Part shown: piece by piece, positions 35,534-45,164 of the stretch
How the letters are laid out: each line of letters opens with the position of its first letter
How positions within the stretch are numbered: the stretch's first letter is position 1
DNA from: JAPLJC01 sp052326585
Lineage (GTDB): Bacteria > Desulfobacterota > Desulfobaccia > Desulfobaccales > 0-14-0-80-60-11
Length of the DNA stretch: 46,914 nucleotides
Assembly: GCA_052326585.1 (NCBI GenBank)
Contig: JBKQLU010000041.1
Span: 1-46,914, forward strand
Direction: 5' to 3'
Notes under the pieces: generated by a model
The model's database searches: none
What the model was told of the DNA's origin: nothing
What the model saw: only the letters and a program-made list of their open reading frames with translations
Position numbers and translations under genes: made by a program

Positions 35534-35611
35534 TTATACCAAGATGGAAGTGGTTTGAGGTGAGAATTGCTTATTGTGAACTTTACCAAAATCTCAAGGG
35601 AGGAAGCCGTC

Positions 35612-36169
35612 ATGGCTCAAAAAGAAGCCTATCAGGAAAAGATCGAAGCGCAATTACGGGAATGGACCGCCAAGATTAACGAATTGAAGGCCAAGGCGGA
35701 CGGCGCCAAGGCCGATGCCAAGATTGATATGTACAAACGGATAGATGCACTGCGAGTCAAACAAGAGGCTGCTCAGGCCAAATTCCAGGCACTCAAGCAA
35801 GTAGGCACGGAAAAATGGGAGCAACTTCGCACTGGCTTAGACCAGGCTATGGAGGATCTGAAAACCGCCTGGGAAGGCTCGGCATCGCAGAGAGAGGCAT
35901 ACCTGAAAAAAGGTGAGGCCCAGATTAAAGAATGGGCAACGAAACTCAATAAAATGACAGCCGAAGCCCAGCAAGCGTCGGTTGACGTCAAGGCCAAGAT
36001 GTTAAAAGAGATCGCGGAGATTAAGGACCGAATGGATGAACTCCAGCAGAAACTGAGCGAACTCAAGTCCGCCGGGGCCGAAAAATGGGAAAGTCTGAAA
36101 GCAAGCGCCGAAAAGGGTATGGGAGATTTGAAAAAGAGATGGGATAGTTTTAAGATGAAATACCTTTAG
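35612..36169 (+). CDS. Coiled-coil stress-response-type protein with internal duplication
   Basis: A 185-residue, Lys/Glu/Ala-rich, almost wholly helical soluble protein. Two homologous halves (about 3-92 and 93-183) each read roughly .EAY..K.EAQ..EW..K...., then a long heptad-type helix, then EKWE.L and DLK..W. It resembles Sll1863-family stress proteins, which are small repeats of this type with no known activity. I chose the ATG at 35612 because GGGAGGAA lies upstream. The sigma-54 promoter and activator element upstream put it under the PAS-sigma-54 regulator. Confidence 0.78.
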   Translation: MAQKEAYQEKIEAQLREWTAKINELKAKADGAKADAKIDMYKRIDALRVKQEAAQAKFQALKQVGTEKWEQLRTGLDQAMEDLKTAWEGSASQREAYLKKGEAQIKEWATKLNKMTAEAQQASVDVKAKMLKEIAEIKDRMDELQQKLSELKSAGAEKWESLKASAEKGMGDLKKRWDSFKMKYL

Positions 36170-36289
36170 GGAGCGGCCCTCTCGAGGACCAATGGCAAGT
36201 CAACATTTGGCAATTACATCCGCCTAAAGGAGCTGGCTTGAAAGGTGGCCGCCAGATCAACCTTTTTTATTTCGTGAGGTTTATTTGTC

Positions 36290-36541
36290 ATGAACGCTAA
36301 AAAAAAGACCCCGCTAGAATCAGTCAACAAGCCTGATATCGGCCAAGCGGCTTCTAATCCAGTTCCGTCTTTCCCTAAGAAAGAACTGAACAAATGGCTT
36401 AAGGTGCACAAGACTTGGGGCCACGACGACTGGCTGAAGCTCCTTGATGACCTCAAGGCCAAAGGTTTTGGTAACCTGATCAGCGATCAGGCCGGTCAAG
36501 ATTCGGTTGGGTTGTATCTGGAGACCAACCGCGACAAGTGA
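36290..36541 (+). CDS. Small hypothetical protein
   Basis: An 83-residue protein I do not recognise. The first 30 residues are polar and proline-containing. The rest looks compact and helical (KKELNKWLKVHKTWGHDDW, then LLDDLKAKGFGNLISDQ). It has no signal peptide or membrane helix. The ATG is preceded by a modest GTGAGG. It lies 120 bp after the coiled-coil gene on the same strand and may belong to the same sigma-54 transcript. No terminator that I can support separates them. Confidence 0.6.
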   Translation: MNAKKKTPLESVNKPDIGQAASNPVPSFPKKELNKWLKVHKTWGHDDWLKLLDDLKAKGFGNLISDQAGQDSVGLYLETNRDK

Positions 36542-36665
36542 GGCAGGCCCCTATCCGTAAAACATGGTCCATGGGAGCAGCTTGAGTGGGAAGGGTACTT
36601 CCTTTTTCTGAAGTTTGTCTTTTTGGTCGGCTTCTATGTGGCGGATTTGCCCTTAAGGGACGAGC

Positions 36666-39473
36666 TTGCTTCCTGAGAATACCATAAATCGACGGATCCA
36701 GGTTTTTCTCAAGGCGATAGAATTCTTCGCCTGGCCCATCATCGTGGTCTCCTTGGCGCTGGCCGGGGTGGCGGTCTATTATACTCTTCATAACCTGACC
36801 ATCAGCACCAGCCGGGATGACCTGGTTTCCGGCGATAAACACCTTCTTAACCTCACCCACCGGATGGATCAGGCTTTCGGAGGCCGGGACGGCCTGGTGG
36901 TGGTGGTGGAAAACCGCCAACCCGAGGTGGCCATTAAATTCGCCGACGCCCTGGCAGCCGAGTTGCGCGGCTATCCCCAATAGTTTACCGACCTCTTTTA
37001 TCGCGTCAACCCGGAGAGCTTCAGGCGCTGGGCCCTGCTCTACCTGGATACTAATGACCTGATCAAGCTTAAAGACAACCTGGCGGGTCAGAAAAACCTG
37101 CTGACCGGACTGGCTGCCGACCCGGGCCTGATGACTTTCTACAACTTGGTCAACGAACAGATGACCCGTGCCATGATCGGCAATCTGTTCACCGGGTTTC
37201 TGACGGAAGCGAAAGGGCCGGAGCAGCCCAACCTGGACCTCTTGAACGCCAGCCTCAAAGAATTGCGCCTTAGCCTGAAAGGGAACCACGCTTATGTCTC
37301 CCCCCTGAATGTCCTTTATCCCAAGGATCTGAACGACGTTAGCCAGGAGGGCTACTTTCTTACGAAGAATAACAAGTTCCTGATGTTCATGGTTACCGAG
37401 GAGCCCGGCGACTACCACACCATCCACAACGAGGTGGAACTCCTGCGGAAGGCGCTGGCCCGGGTTAAAGGCCGATTCCCCGGGATCCAGGCGGGGGTGA
37501 CCGGCCCGGACGCCTTGCAATCGGATGAAATGAGCGGCGCCATGAATTCCATGACCCTGGCCACCTGGTTATCCCTGCTGGGTCAGATGCTCCTGATCAT
37601 CGTCTTTCTGCGGAGTCTGAAGCGGACCTTAATGATAGGGATAGGGCTGATTATCGGCCTGTGCTGGACTTTCGGGTTGGTTACCCTGGTGGTGGGGCAT
37701 CTGAATATCCTGTCGCTGGTCTTTGCACCCTTACTGCTGGGGCTCACCGTCGATTACCCCATCCATGGGTTCTGCCGTTTTGAAGAAGAGTTGGCAGGCC
37801 AAAGGTGCAGCATCGAAGCCCTGGAGCGCACCTATCGCAGGTCGATCCCGGGCAACTTTAATGCGGGCCGGGCGGCGATACTTTCCTTTTTGCCCCTGGC
37901 CTTTGTGGGATTCAAGGGCCTGGCCGAATTGGGGCTGATCATGGTCATGGGCGTGGTGGCGATGCTGATTGCCACACTGTTGCTGATACCAGCCCTGGTC
38001 ATGGTCACGGAAGGATGCGCGCCGGCTGGAATTTCCGAGGAGGGTCCGGCAGTCCCCAGCCCTTTTCTGGAGTTGCATTGGACCCGTTACCGGTTGATCA
38101 TGGCGCTGGCAGTCCTGATCACGGTTCTGGGCGGGGTCTGTCTGCTACGGGTTCACTTTGATTTGAATCCCCTGCATCTGCAAAATCCCCAGACCGAATC
38201 GGTGGTTTGGGAAAACCGGCTCATTGAGGGTTCCAACGCCTCCGCTTACGGCGCCCTGATTACCCCGACTCTGAAGGAGTTGGAGGCGAAGAGTGAGGCG
38301 TTTGCAAAACTGTCCATGGTTTCGCATGTGGAATCGACGCTCTCCTTTCTGCCAGCGAAGGTGGGGGAAAAGCGCCGGATTTTGACCGGGATGGAGCCGG
38401 TCTTGAACTCGGTAAATTTTGCCGCCGCCAGGGCCAGGCCTGCCAATCCCGGAGAATTGGGTGCCATTTTAGGGCGGATTAATTTTAAGATGGCGGCAGC
38501 CGCCAAAAATTTGGAGCAGGAAGAGGCGGCCACAGAACAGCAGGTAGCAGAAACCCATGAGCTGATCGATAAAATCGTCCCCCTGCTTAATACGGACCTG
38601 AATCCCCAAGCCGCGGCGCTCCTGGCCGGCTTCAATCGCCAATTTGGCGCGGACTTAAAGGATAAATGGGACCTGCTGCGAGGTTATGCGAAATCAGCCC
38701 TGGAGTCAGCCCCGCCCACCCAGGCGAATTTGCCCGTCTCCGTGCGGGAGCGGTTCATCAGCCCGCAAGGAGCCTACCTGCTCCAGGTGTTTCCTTCCCA
38801 GGATATCTGGAATTATGGACCCCTGAACGTGTTCGTGAAGAGTCTTTGGGGCCTCGACCCCAACGTGGCGGGAGATCCGGTACTCCTCTATGTCTTTACC
38901 AGGGACTTTCGCAATTCCGTCCTCTTCGCCACCGGGATTGCCGTGCTGGCCGTTGCCGCCGTGCTGGTGATATTTTTCCGGAGCCTGATATTGGCGCTGC
39001 TGGCCTTTATTCCCCTGGTGGTGGGGACCGGCTTGACCTTGATCCTGATGTGGGCTCTGAACCTCTCCTTCAATCAGGCCAACGTGCTGTTCCTGCCATT
39101 GATTTTGGGAGAGGGGGTCGAATTTGGGATAATCATCCTGACCCGCTGGCAGTTGGAGGAATTGGCCCGGGCCATTGCTCTGCCAGCCAGCACCGCCAAG
39201 GGGGTGGCCCTGGCGGCCTTGACCACCACCGTGGGGTTCGGGAGCTTGATGGTGTCCGGACACCGGGGCATCTTCAGCCTGGGGCTGTTGGCAACGGTAG
39301 GTAGCCTCAGCGTCTTAGTGGCTTCTCTGATCATTTTGCCGGCCTTTCTCTGTCTGTGGGAGAAGGATTATGAACCGGGGCAGCCCGCCGTTGCTCATTA
39401 TCTGGGTTTAGGGCAATGGCTGCACCATTACTTAAGGAAAAAACCCGATGAAAAAGCAACTCTCGATCATTAG
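36666..39473 (+). pseudogene. HpnN-like RND (MMPL) transporter gene interrupted by an in-frame TAG
   Basis: One frame runs from a TTG at 36666 (AAGGGACG upstream) to 39473, about 935 codons. It is broken only by TAG at 36981-36983 (after ELRGYPQ and before FTDLFYR). Homology-like sequence continues without a frame change, including the 49 codons between the TAG and the next ATG at 37131. The protein has a first helix (about 25-42), a periplasmic domain, two blocks of five helices (SSD-like block with LLLGLTVDYPIHG, and a second with LPLILGEGVEFGIIILTRW) and a second periplasmic domain. This is the RND family of HpnN, which moves hopanoids to the outer membrane. One base change from CAG, AAG or GAG would explain the stop. 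It overlaps the HpnM-like gene. Confidence 0.85.
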
Positions 39474-40041
39474 CTTGACTCTGGTGGCAATCTGGATATT
39501 GGTCCTCCCGGCTGGGGCTGAGAGCCCTACCGCCTATGTGCGGGGGATCATGGACAGGACTATGGCGGTCCAGAATGATGCTTCCCTGGACGCCAAGGCC
39601 CGGAGTCAGGCCATCCATCAGATCATTGCCCAAAGTTTCGATTTTCCGCTGATGGCTAAGGATACTCTGGGGGCCACCTACGGACAGATCAGCGCCGGGC
39701 AACGGCAGCAATTCACCCATACCTTCGATTACCTCTTCCAGGATTCTTACTCCCGCATGGTTCTCAACTTCCTCAAGCGGGAGAACATCCAATACGGACA
39801 GGAACGCCAGGAAGGCGGCGGCCAGGCCAGGGTGGATACTACCATAGTGCGGACCAATGACACCATCCCGGTGACCTATCTCATGTACTCCGCCTCCGGG
39901 GGCTGGCTGCTTTATGACGTGGTGGTTGACGGGGTAAGCATTCTGGAAAACTACCGCAATGAATTCGGGCGGGTAATCCGCAGCAATTCCTTCGGATTTC
40001 TCCTGAAGCGCATGGAAGAACAGCGCCAGGCCACCGAGTAA
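39448..40041 (+). CDS. HpnM/MlaC-family (Ttg2D) periplasmic lipid-binding protein
   Basis: A 197-residue secreted protein. A signal peptide ends at about residue 25 (LPAGAES). The MlaC fold follows, with IIAQSFDFPLMAKDTLGATYGQIS and YDVVVDGVSILENYRNEFGRVI as family motifs. MlaC shuttles phospholipids across the periplasm; HpnM is the homologue linked to HpnN in hopanoid producers. Its start lies 26 bp inside the end of the RND gene, so the two are coupled. No hopanoid-synthesis genes are in the window, so the substrate is open. It could also supply the MlaC missing from the mlaEFD operon. Confidence 0.88.
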   Translation: MKKQLSIISLTLVAIWILVLPAGAESPTAYVRGIMDRTMAVQNDASLDAKARSQAIHQIIAQSFDFPLMAKDTLGATYGQISAGQRQQFTHTFDYLFQDSYSRMVLNFLKRENIQYGQERQEGGGQARVDTTIVRTNDTIPVTYLMYSASGGWLLYDVVVDGVSILENYRNEFGRVIRSNSFGFLLKRMEEQRQATE

Positions 40042-40120
40042 ACCCCACCCCCTTCCCACCCCCCCCCGGGAGTGTTCCTACGTCACAGGTGCCCAGCCGA
40101 CCGGGGAGAATTTTTCATCA

Positions 40121-40332
40121 AATAATTTTTGGGCCGGCCCCATACCAGGGTGGGGGTCTGCTATTTCCCCCCCGATAGATTTTTAGAATTTTTTCCGTGG
40201 GGCCCATTCAAGCACAGGGGGGTAGGAGTCCCGGCCAGAGGGTTTGCCTCTGGAGCCGGAAAATCCTATGGGGTGACAGGGTGGGGCCGGCCCCGAGCTG
40301 CGGCTACGGTCTGGATAGGGGCAGGCGAAGGC
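40121..40332 (-). repeat. Dispersed intergenic repeat, copy B (inverted relative to copy A)
   Basis: Reverse complement aligns collinearly with 2245-2455 over about 210 bp, with the same ordered landmarks. The best-kept part is the CTGGTATGGGGCC / GGGGGAAATAGCAGA section at 40131-40175. Confidence 0.7.
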
Positions 40333-40457
40333 GGTTGTCGCCGTGAAGGATGATGATTCGGTTCATGGCTTTCAAGCAAAATGTTGCCGGAAGGGTTTTT
40401 GGGTATGATTTTTTGGGAGAGCAATAAACTGCCAGGTGGCACTAAACTGCTCCGGTG

Positions 40458-40559
40458 AATTTGGAAGAAAATTTTGACGGGGGGTATTCGATACCAGGGG
40501 GGTTACCTGCCAGTCCGCGGGTTCGCCTCCAGCCGCCGGTTTTTCATGGGGTAGGTAGG
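40458..40559 (-). repeat. Dispersed intergenic repeat, copy C (degenerate, partial)
   Basis: Aligns with the middle part of copy B (40182-40282) in the same orientation. Shared landmarks are a G-run followed by GTATTC-like sequence, CAGGGGGGTTA/CAGGGGGGTAG, GGGTTCGCCTCC/GGGTTTGCCTCT, GAGCCGG-type sequence and ATGGGGTA. It is less conserved than A to B. Confidence 0.45.
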
Positions 40560-40845
40560 CGCCGGTGAGGTGGAGGGAGACGGTGGATCTCCTGGAGGTG
40601 GGGTCCCCTGGGGGGCTGGGTCCGGGCCCTGCCGGGTCAACCTGGACCGGAGCCCGGAGAGGTTGATTGTAGGCCGTTTTCACAAGATCAGGTTTACATA
40701 ATCAATCTTATTATACCTTTGGGATTTTCGGTAAGATGGCGTGATCATGGAGGATACTGCAGATCAGGGAAATTATCAGACTGCCCTGGTAAGGCCCAAC
40801 CCCACATATGGTAGTCTACTGCTGACAACCCGGAGAGTCACATAG

Positions 40846-41466
40846 TCACTTAGTTATCTGGATATGCTGCGGCTCCAGCGACCCGCTGCTGGCCGGTGGC
40901 TTCGTCTCGATGCCCAGGCGCTTGGCCTCCTCCTGACTGTAGACATTGAGGGTAACACCCTGGAAATTCTCGACTTGTTCCTGCTTCATGCCCATGCAAG
41001 AGGCCAGATCTGCCCAGGCGGCACGCCTCACTTGCTCTGATCGGGCGTTCTGCGCCAAGTCGAGCAGCCCCATGCAGATCCGCAGCTCTCCGGCACCGGC
41101 CATCCTGAAAAGATTTCGCCTGTCCTGTGCCCGCGCCTCATACTTTTGAGTGATTCTGCTGGCGATAGAATACCGGGTTCTCTGATGGTAGTGGCCGTAA
41201 CCAGCTTGAATCATTGACTCATCGATGGAGAGGTGCTCAATGTAGCGGCACTCAATGAATTTCAATTCCCGATCGGTCAATTCGCTTTTATCGTTGGCTG
41301 CGGAGCTTACTGCTATATCAATATCCTGCTGTACAACATCCAAATGGGTATTATTGCTCATATTAATAGATACAGGGGTTTGGGGAGCAGTTCTCTTCCG
41401 GTAGGGTCTTTTAGTGGGTTGCTGGGGTTCGGGCTCCAGGCCGACATCGAAATCAAAAATATCCAT
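40846..41466 (-). CDS. Phage terminase small-subunit-like protein
   Basis: A 206-residue protein. After a disordered basic N-terminus (about 1-60) comes SELTDRELKFIECRYIEHLSIDESMIQAGYG, which resembles the helix-turn-helix start of terminase small subunits. A helical oligomerisation-type region and a C-terminal GVTLNVYSQEEAKRLG follow. Terminase small subunits bind phage DNA ends for packaging. The start codon has AGGAG upstream and lies 14 bp inside the end of the RuvC-like gene. No large subunit, portal or capsid gene is nearby, so this is a phage or satellite remnant. The assignment is by pattern only. Confidence 0.5.
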   Translation of the reverse strand: MDIFDFDVGLEPEPQQPTKRPYRKRTAPQTPVSINMSNNTHLDVVQQDIDIAVSSAANDKSELTDRELKFIECRYIEHLSIDESMIQAGYGHYHQRTRYSIASRITQKYEARAQDRRNLFRMAGAGELRICMGLLDLAQNARSEQVRRAAWADLASCMGMKQEQVENFQGVTLNVYSQEEAKRLGIETKPPASSGSLEPQHIQITK

Positions 41467-42084
41467 GATCTGGATCTCCTGTCATGCCCGGGAGGGCCCT
41501 GGCCGCCTTGGCGAGCTTCCGGGCTTCCTGGTTTGCCCTCTGCTTCTTCTGCTGCGCCACCGCCTGGAGGGCAGCCCGATCTATGCCGTTCTGAGCGTCC
41601 TGGTAGGCCAGGGCGGCCAGCAGCAGGCCCACCGCCTGTCCATCATCGGCTTTAAACTCCAACGAGGCTTCCGGCCAGCTACGCCGCGCCAGGATCAGGG
41701 GCGTGTCGGCAGTTGGATCATCTTCGAGCCGCTTCTTCCAGGCAAACAGGCCGTGGAGAGCTTGCCAGGTCTGTGGCCGGATCAGCACCACCGGCAGCCC
41801 CAGCACCATCAGCCATCCTTGCCAGATCCCGGAATTGATTAAAAGGTTGGCGCCCGCGGAATATTGGTTATCCACGCCCGAGGCGCCTGTGGGTAGGTTT
41901 ATATTTTCCAGATATACCTTGCTAATCATATCTCTAATCAATAGCAGAGTATTATACATACTGATAGGGGTCCGCCTGTTCCAGCGCCGCGCCGCGAAAT
42001 AGGCGCCGGCGTCGTCAATGATCCCCAAGCCTCCAGTCTGCCCCGGAAAAATATCAAATCCTCGTCTGTGAATTTTCGGCCCAT
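41453..42084 (-). CDS. RuvC-like (RNase H fold) nuclease, phage type, start apparently frameshifted
   Basis: The frame from a TTG at 42028 to 41453 encodes 191 residues with a RuvC-like pattern: VYLENIN (second acidic residue), VLGLPVVLIRPQTWQ, and ADDGQAVGLLLA (C-terminal aspartates). The first catalytic motif lies upstream in the same frame, reading GFDIFPGQTGGLGIID, but there is no ATG, GTG or TTG before it. An ATG at 42084-42082 in another frame would join perfectly if one base were added to the four-A run (42073-42076), giving MGRKIHRRGFDIFPGQ. So either a sequencing or natural one-base deletion, or programmed -1 frameshifting, occurs here. Holliday-junction or flap nucleases of this type often sit beside phage terminase genes. 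Confidence 0.55.
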
Positions 42085-42542
42085 ATAAATCTCAATTTAC
42101 ACTTAACATCATGGAAAAACAAGGGTTTTCTGAGATCAACCGGAGAAACCCTTTCCCCATAGTCCCGGCTTTTTGCAGGCCCCCGGTATCAGACCTTCAT
42201 TGATCCTCTTATCCTGTTGCCGCCCCAGGGTGTGCTTGATCCGTACCTGCTCGACTGTGGCCCGACTCATGGAGGCCAGGCGGGGGGGGGACCCTCAACT
42301 AGTTAGAGGGCCCACCCCACAACCTCTCTGGGAGCGCCTGAGACCACCCAGGGTGAACGCCCAGGGATAACCTATCCTTCCCCCCCCCTCACCTCGCCTT
42401 GGCGCCGGTGTGCCGCCCTTCAGACCAAGATATGTTGACTATGAGGCCCATTTGGGACTATAGGTATAAATTAGTGATTGTAAGGATGGAGGTCGGTGGT
42501 TCCCGCCGAAGGGGTGCAGCCGGGAGAAAGGGGGAACCCGGT
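42085..42542. other. Intergenic region between phage-like pair and methyltransferase
   Basis: About 460 bp of mixed GC-rich and AT-rich sequence. I see a G-run (42283-42290) and a C-run (42381-42388), but no gene and no clear promoter or terminator. Confidence 0.4.
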
Positions 42543-42647
42543 ATGAAGACTGTTGAGATGGCCGTGGTGGGGAACATTCCACTTTTAACACAGCTAAACG
42601 ATGCCACCCTCTATATGCGAGCAGCTATGCTACGTTATTTTAAGTAG
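42543..42647 (+). CDS. Possible 34-residue leader peptide or small protein before the methyltransferase
   Basis: An ATG at 42543 with GGGGGAAC upstream opens a 34-codon frame (MKTVEMAVVGNIPLLTQLND, then 14 more residues). It ends two bases before the methyltransferase start codon. The spacing and ribosome site suggest possible translational coupling. I recognise no family, and the frame is short enough to be chance. Confidence 0.25.
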   Translation: MKTVEMAVVGNIPLLTQLNDATLYMRAAMLRYFK

Positions 42648-42649
42648 GT

Positions 42650-44011
42650 ATGAACATGGAAACAGGTTCCGATAAACAGTCTGGATCCCACCCCTCTCAT
42701 CAGATCCCATTCCGGATTCCCATAATTGATCTTTTCGCCGGGCCAGGTGGGTTGGGTGAGGGGTTCTCAGCCTGCTGCGACCAGGATGGTGGTCCAAGAT
42801 TTCATGTGGCCCTGTCAATCGAGAAGGAAGAACATGCCCATAGAACCCTTGAGCTTAGAGCCTTTTTCAGACAATTCGAAAGAGGCAGAATTCCCTCCGA
42901 GTATTATAGCTATCTGCGTGGGGAGATCTCTCGAGAAGATCTTTTCAAGGCTTTTCCCAGGGAAGGCAAGTCAGCCTCTTCTATGGCCTGGCATGCAGAA
43001 CTTGGCCATCAGTACCTGGATTCAAGGCATGTCGACAGGAGGATACGGGCTGCAGTAGGAGGGGCCTCTCGGTGGGTGCTGATAGGTGGTCCTCCCTGTC
43101 AGGCCTATTCGACTGTGGGAAGATCCCGAATGCGTGGAGCCAATCCGGAGAAATTCGAGAAGGATCCGAGGCATTTCCTGTACAGGGAATACCTTCGGGT
43201 TATCGCTGTTCACAGACCTCCGGTTTTTGTCATGGAGAATGTGGCGGGCATTCTCTCATGCAGGCTGAATGGGGAGAGCATCTTCCGGAAGATCCTGCAG
43301 GATCTCCGTGAGCCAGGCAGGGCATTTGATAAGGACCCGACAATTCAGCGGCGAATTTCAAAAAGGTTGAAATACCGCATTTTCCCTCTGACAGAAAACA
43401 CTGATGTCCCCTTCGCGTCAAAAGATGTTGTGCCATACATCGTGCAGGCGGAGAAGTATGGAGTCCCCCAGACACGCCACCGCGTCATACTGACCGGGGT
43501 GAGAAGTGACATCGGGGGCGCCCCAGAACCCCTTCGTGTGAGTGAAAAGCACGTTCGCGCTTGGGACGTCATAGGGGATCTGCCCGCTCTCAGGAGCGCT
43601 CTTTCAAAGGGAGAGGACGGCACCGAAGCCTGGGTCGATGCCGTGAAGTCGGTTTCCCGGTCCCTCTGGATTAATGATGCGAAGATAAGTCCCGAACTGC
43701 GCGCCGAGATTCTTTCTGCATGCAGCAATGTGAATGAGGCCCCGCTCACTGGTGGTCAGTTCATGCTCCACAGCAAAAAACCAGGATTGATGGAGAGCTG
43801 GTACCACGATGAGCAGCTTGGGGGTGTATGCAACCACTCATCGCGCCAGCACATGCGAAGCGATCTTCACCGGTACCTTTTTGTAGCCTGTTTTGGAAAG
43901 ACTTTTAATCGATCCCCTCGCCTCATGGATTTTCCCGATGAGCTTCTGCCAAAGCATGCGAATGCATCAGAGGCCGCCAGAGGAGATGGTCTTCGAATCC
44001 TTAGAACTTAA
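42650..44011 (+). pseudogene. DNA (cytosine-5-)methyltransferase, C-terminally truncated
   Basis: A 453-residue Dcm-family protein. Motif I IDLFAGPGGLGEGF (26-39), motif IV GGPPCQAYS with catalytic C150, motif VI ENVAGIL (196-202) and motif VIII QTRHRV (274-279) are present. The target-recognition region follows, up to RSDLHRYLFVACFG and LMDFPDELLPKH. Family members then continue for about 100 residues through motifs IX (R..T..E..R.Q.FP) and X (GNAVPP.LA), which are absent here: after NASEAARGDGLRI the frame stops. The HNH gene starts three bases later. The protein is probably inactive unless motifs IX-X are supplied elsewhere. The start could also be the ATG at 42656. Confidence 0.8.
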
Positions 44012-44014
44012 TCC

Positions 44015-44983
44015 ATGAACCAACAGCGACGTTTAGAGACTCTAGTCGAGATTGCCAAACATACCGGGCGACAGGTTTCCGCAGCCTTTCTAAAACGTAC
44101 CGCGAATTTTATTCCTGGTATTGAACGCCTTCATAACCTTATAACTGGCATCTTTAAACCCGCCTGGTCGGATTATGCACTATCCATTGTCATAAAAATA
44201 GATAGTCCATATGACCACAAAGATGAGGTTATCTTCTTAGAGGATGGGCGTTGGCTAATGACCTATTCGCCGCGTGCCGGTGGGCTCAACATCCCAGATA
44301 ACAGGGCATTAGTGAAGTGCATGGACGAGCGGATTCCCCTTGCTGTGTTCAAACAGATGACCGAAAAAAGGGATCGTCAATACGGCTCTACGTATCTCGT
44401 ACTGGGCCTAGGTGTGATTACAAGTTACGATCCAATTGCAGATGTATTTATTGTGGAGAGCGTTGATCAATCTGGTCTCGAAGAAGTAACAGGTGTAATT
44501 GCGGACGAAGAGACTCGCTATGAAGTGCAGCTTTACGCCAAATTGACCAATGAGTTTCAACCTTTCGTCGAGGAAGCAAGAGCAACTTATACTGTGAGCG
44601 CTCCCAAAAGAGAAGAAGCCTTTCGTCATCTGGTACTGCGAGAATATGAATGTTGCTGTGCCATCTGCCAAATGAAATTTCGTTTAATAGATTTAATTGA
44701 GGCGACTGCAGCGCATATCGTACCAAAGCACAAGAAAGGAACGGATGATCCCCGCAATGGCCTGGCATTGTGTCGAACACACCATTGGGCTTTTGATGTA
44801 GGTATTTTTTCTTTAGATGATGAGTGCAGAGTCCTTCTAAGCCCCAAAGTAAAGCAAGCAGAAACACGGAACTTTGGGCTATTAAGCTTGTCTGAACAAA
44901 GAATAATGTTGCCCAAGACCCATATTCTGCGGCCACACCCGGAAGCCCTCGAATGGCATCGTTCCAACGTGATGTTGAAGTAA
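44015..44983 (+). CDS. HNH endonuclease (restriction-type)
   Basis: A 322-residue protein. The C-terminal third is a zinc-supported HNH_2-type domain: CAIC (215-218), AAHIVP with H234, NGLALC with N248 and C253, and THHWAFD with H256/H257. The N-terminal 200 residues have a beta-rich pattern (VIFLEDGRWLMTYSPRAGG, VFKQMTEKRDRQYGSTYLVL) that could be a PUA/SRA-like modified-base reader, though this is inference. It is 3 bp downstream of the methyltransferase. Its base composition is visibly more AT-rich than the flanks, suggesting a separate origin. It could be a restriction or modification-dependent nuclease. Confidence 0.82.
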   Translation: MNQQRRLETLVEIAKHTGRQVSAAFLKRTANFIPGIERLHNLITGIFKPAWSDYALSIVIKIDSPYDHKDEVIFLEDGRWLMTYSPRAGGLNIPDNRALVKCMDERIPLAVFKQMTEKRDRQYGSTYLVLGLGVITSYDPIADVFIVESVDQSGLEEVTGVIADEETRYEVQLYAKLTNEFQPFVEEARATYTVSAPKREEAFRHLVLREYECCCAICQMKFRLIDLIEATAAHIVPKHKKGTDDPRNGLALCRTHHWAFDVGIFSLDDECRVLLSPKVKQAETRNFGLLSLSEQRIMLPKTHILRPHPEALEWHRSNVMLK

Positions 44984-45164
44984 GCTCATCAGTAGCAGAT
45001 CTCTGAGTCATTCACCACTCCCCAAATTTTCAGTGGTCCTAACGCGCAGCTGAACAGCCACATAAAATCCGCACTGCCGAAGATGCTGATTATCTCTTCC
45101 CAAAGAGTATTATCATCGAGCCCCGGCTTCCTCAGATTACTCAGGTTCTATAAAGAGCTTCGGC

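Larger units (their letters stand above)
40042..40845. other. Long noncoding region with two copies of the dispersed repeat
   Basis: 804 bp without a gene that I can support. 40121-40332 and 40458-40559 are repeat copies. The last 160 bp (40686-40845) are AT-richer and sit at the 3' end of the phage-like pair; I see no terminase large-subunit remnant there. A 103-codon minus-strand frame at 40372-40683 is very proline-rich and looks like chance. Confidence 0.55.

Noticed and set aside
36250..36275. Terminator between the coiled-coil gene and the 83-residue gene
   Set aside because: The AAAGGT/ACCTTTT arms are short with a 13-base loop; too weak to call.
36981..36983. Pyrrolysine codon in the RND transporter
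   Set aside because: Pyrrolysine is known mainly in methylamine methyltransferases; no pyl genes are visible here, and a single base change explains the TAG more simply.
40372..40683. 103-codon minus-strand frame between the HpnM-like gene and the terminase-like gene
   Set aside because: Proline/glycine-rich low-information composition, overlaps repeat copy C, and no plausible ribosome site or family resemblance.
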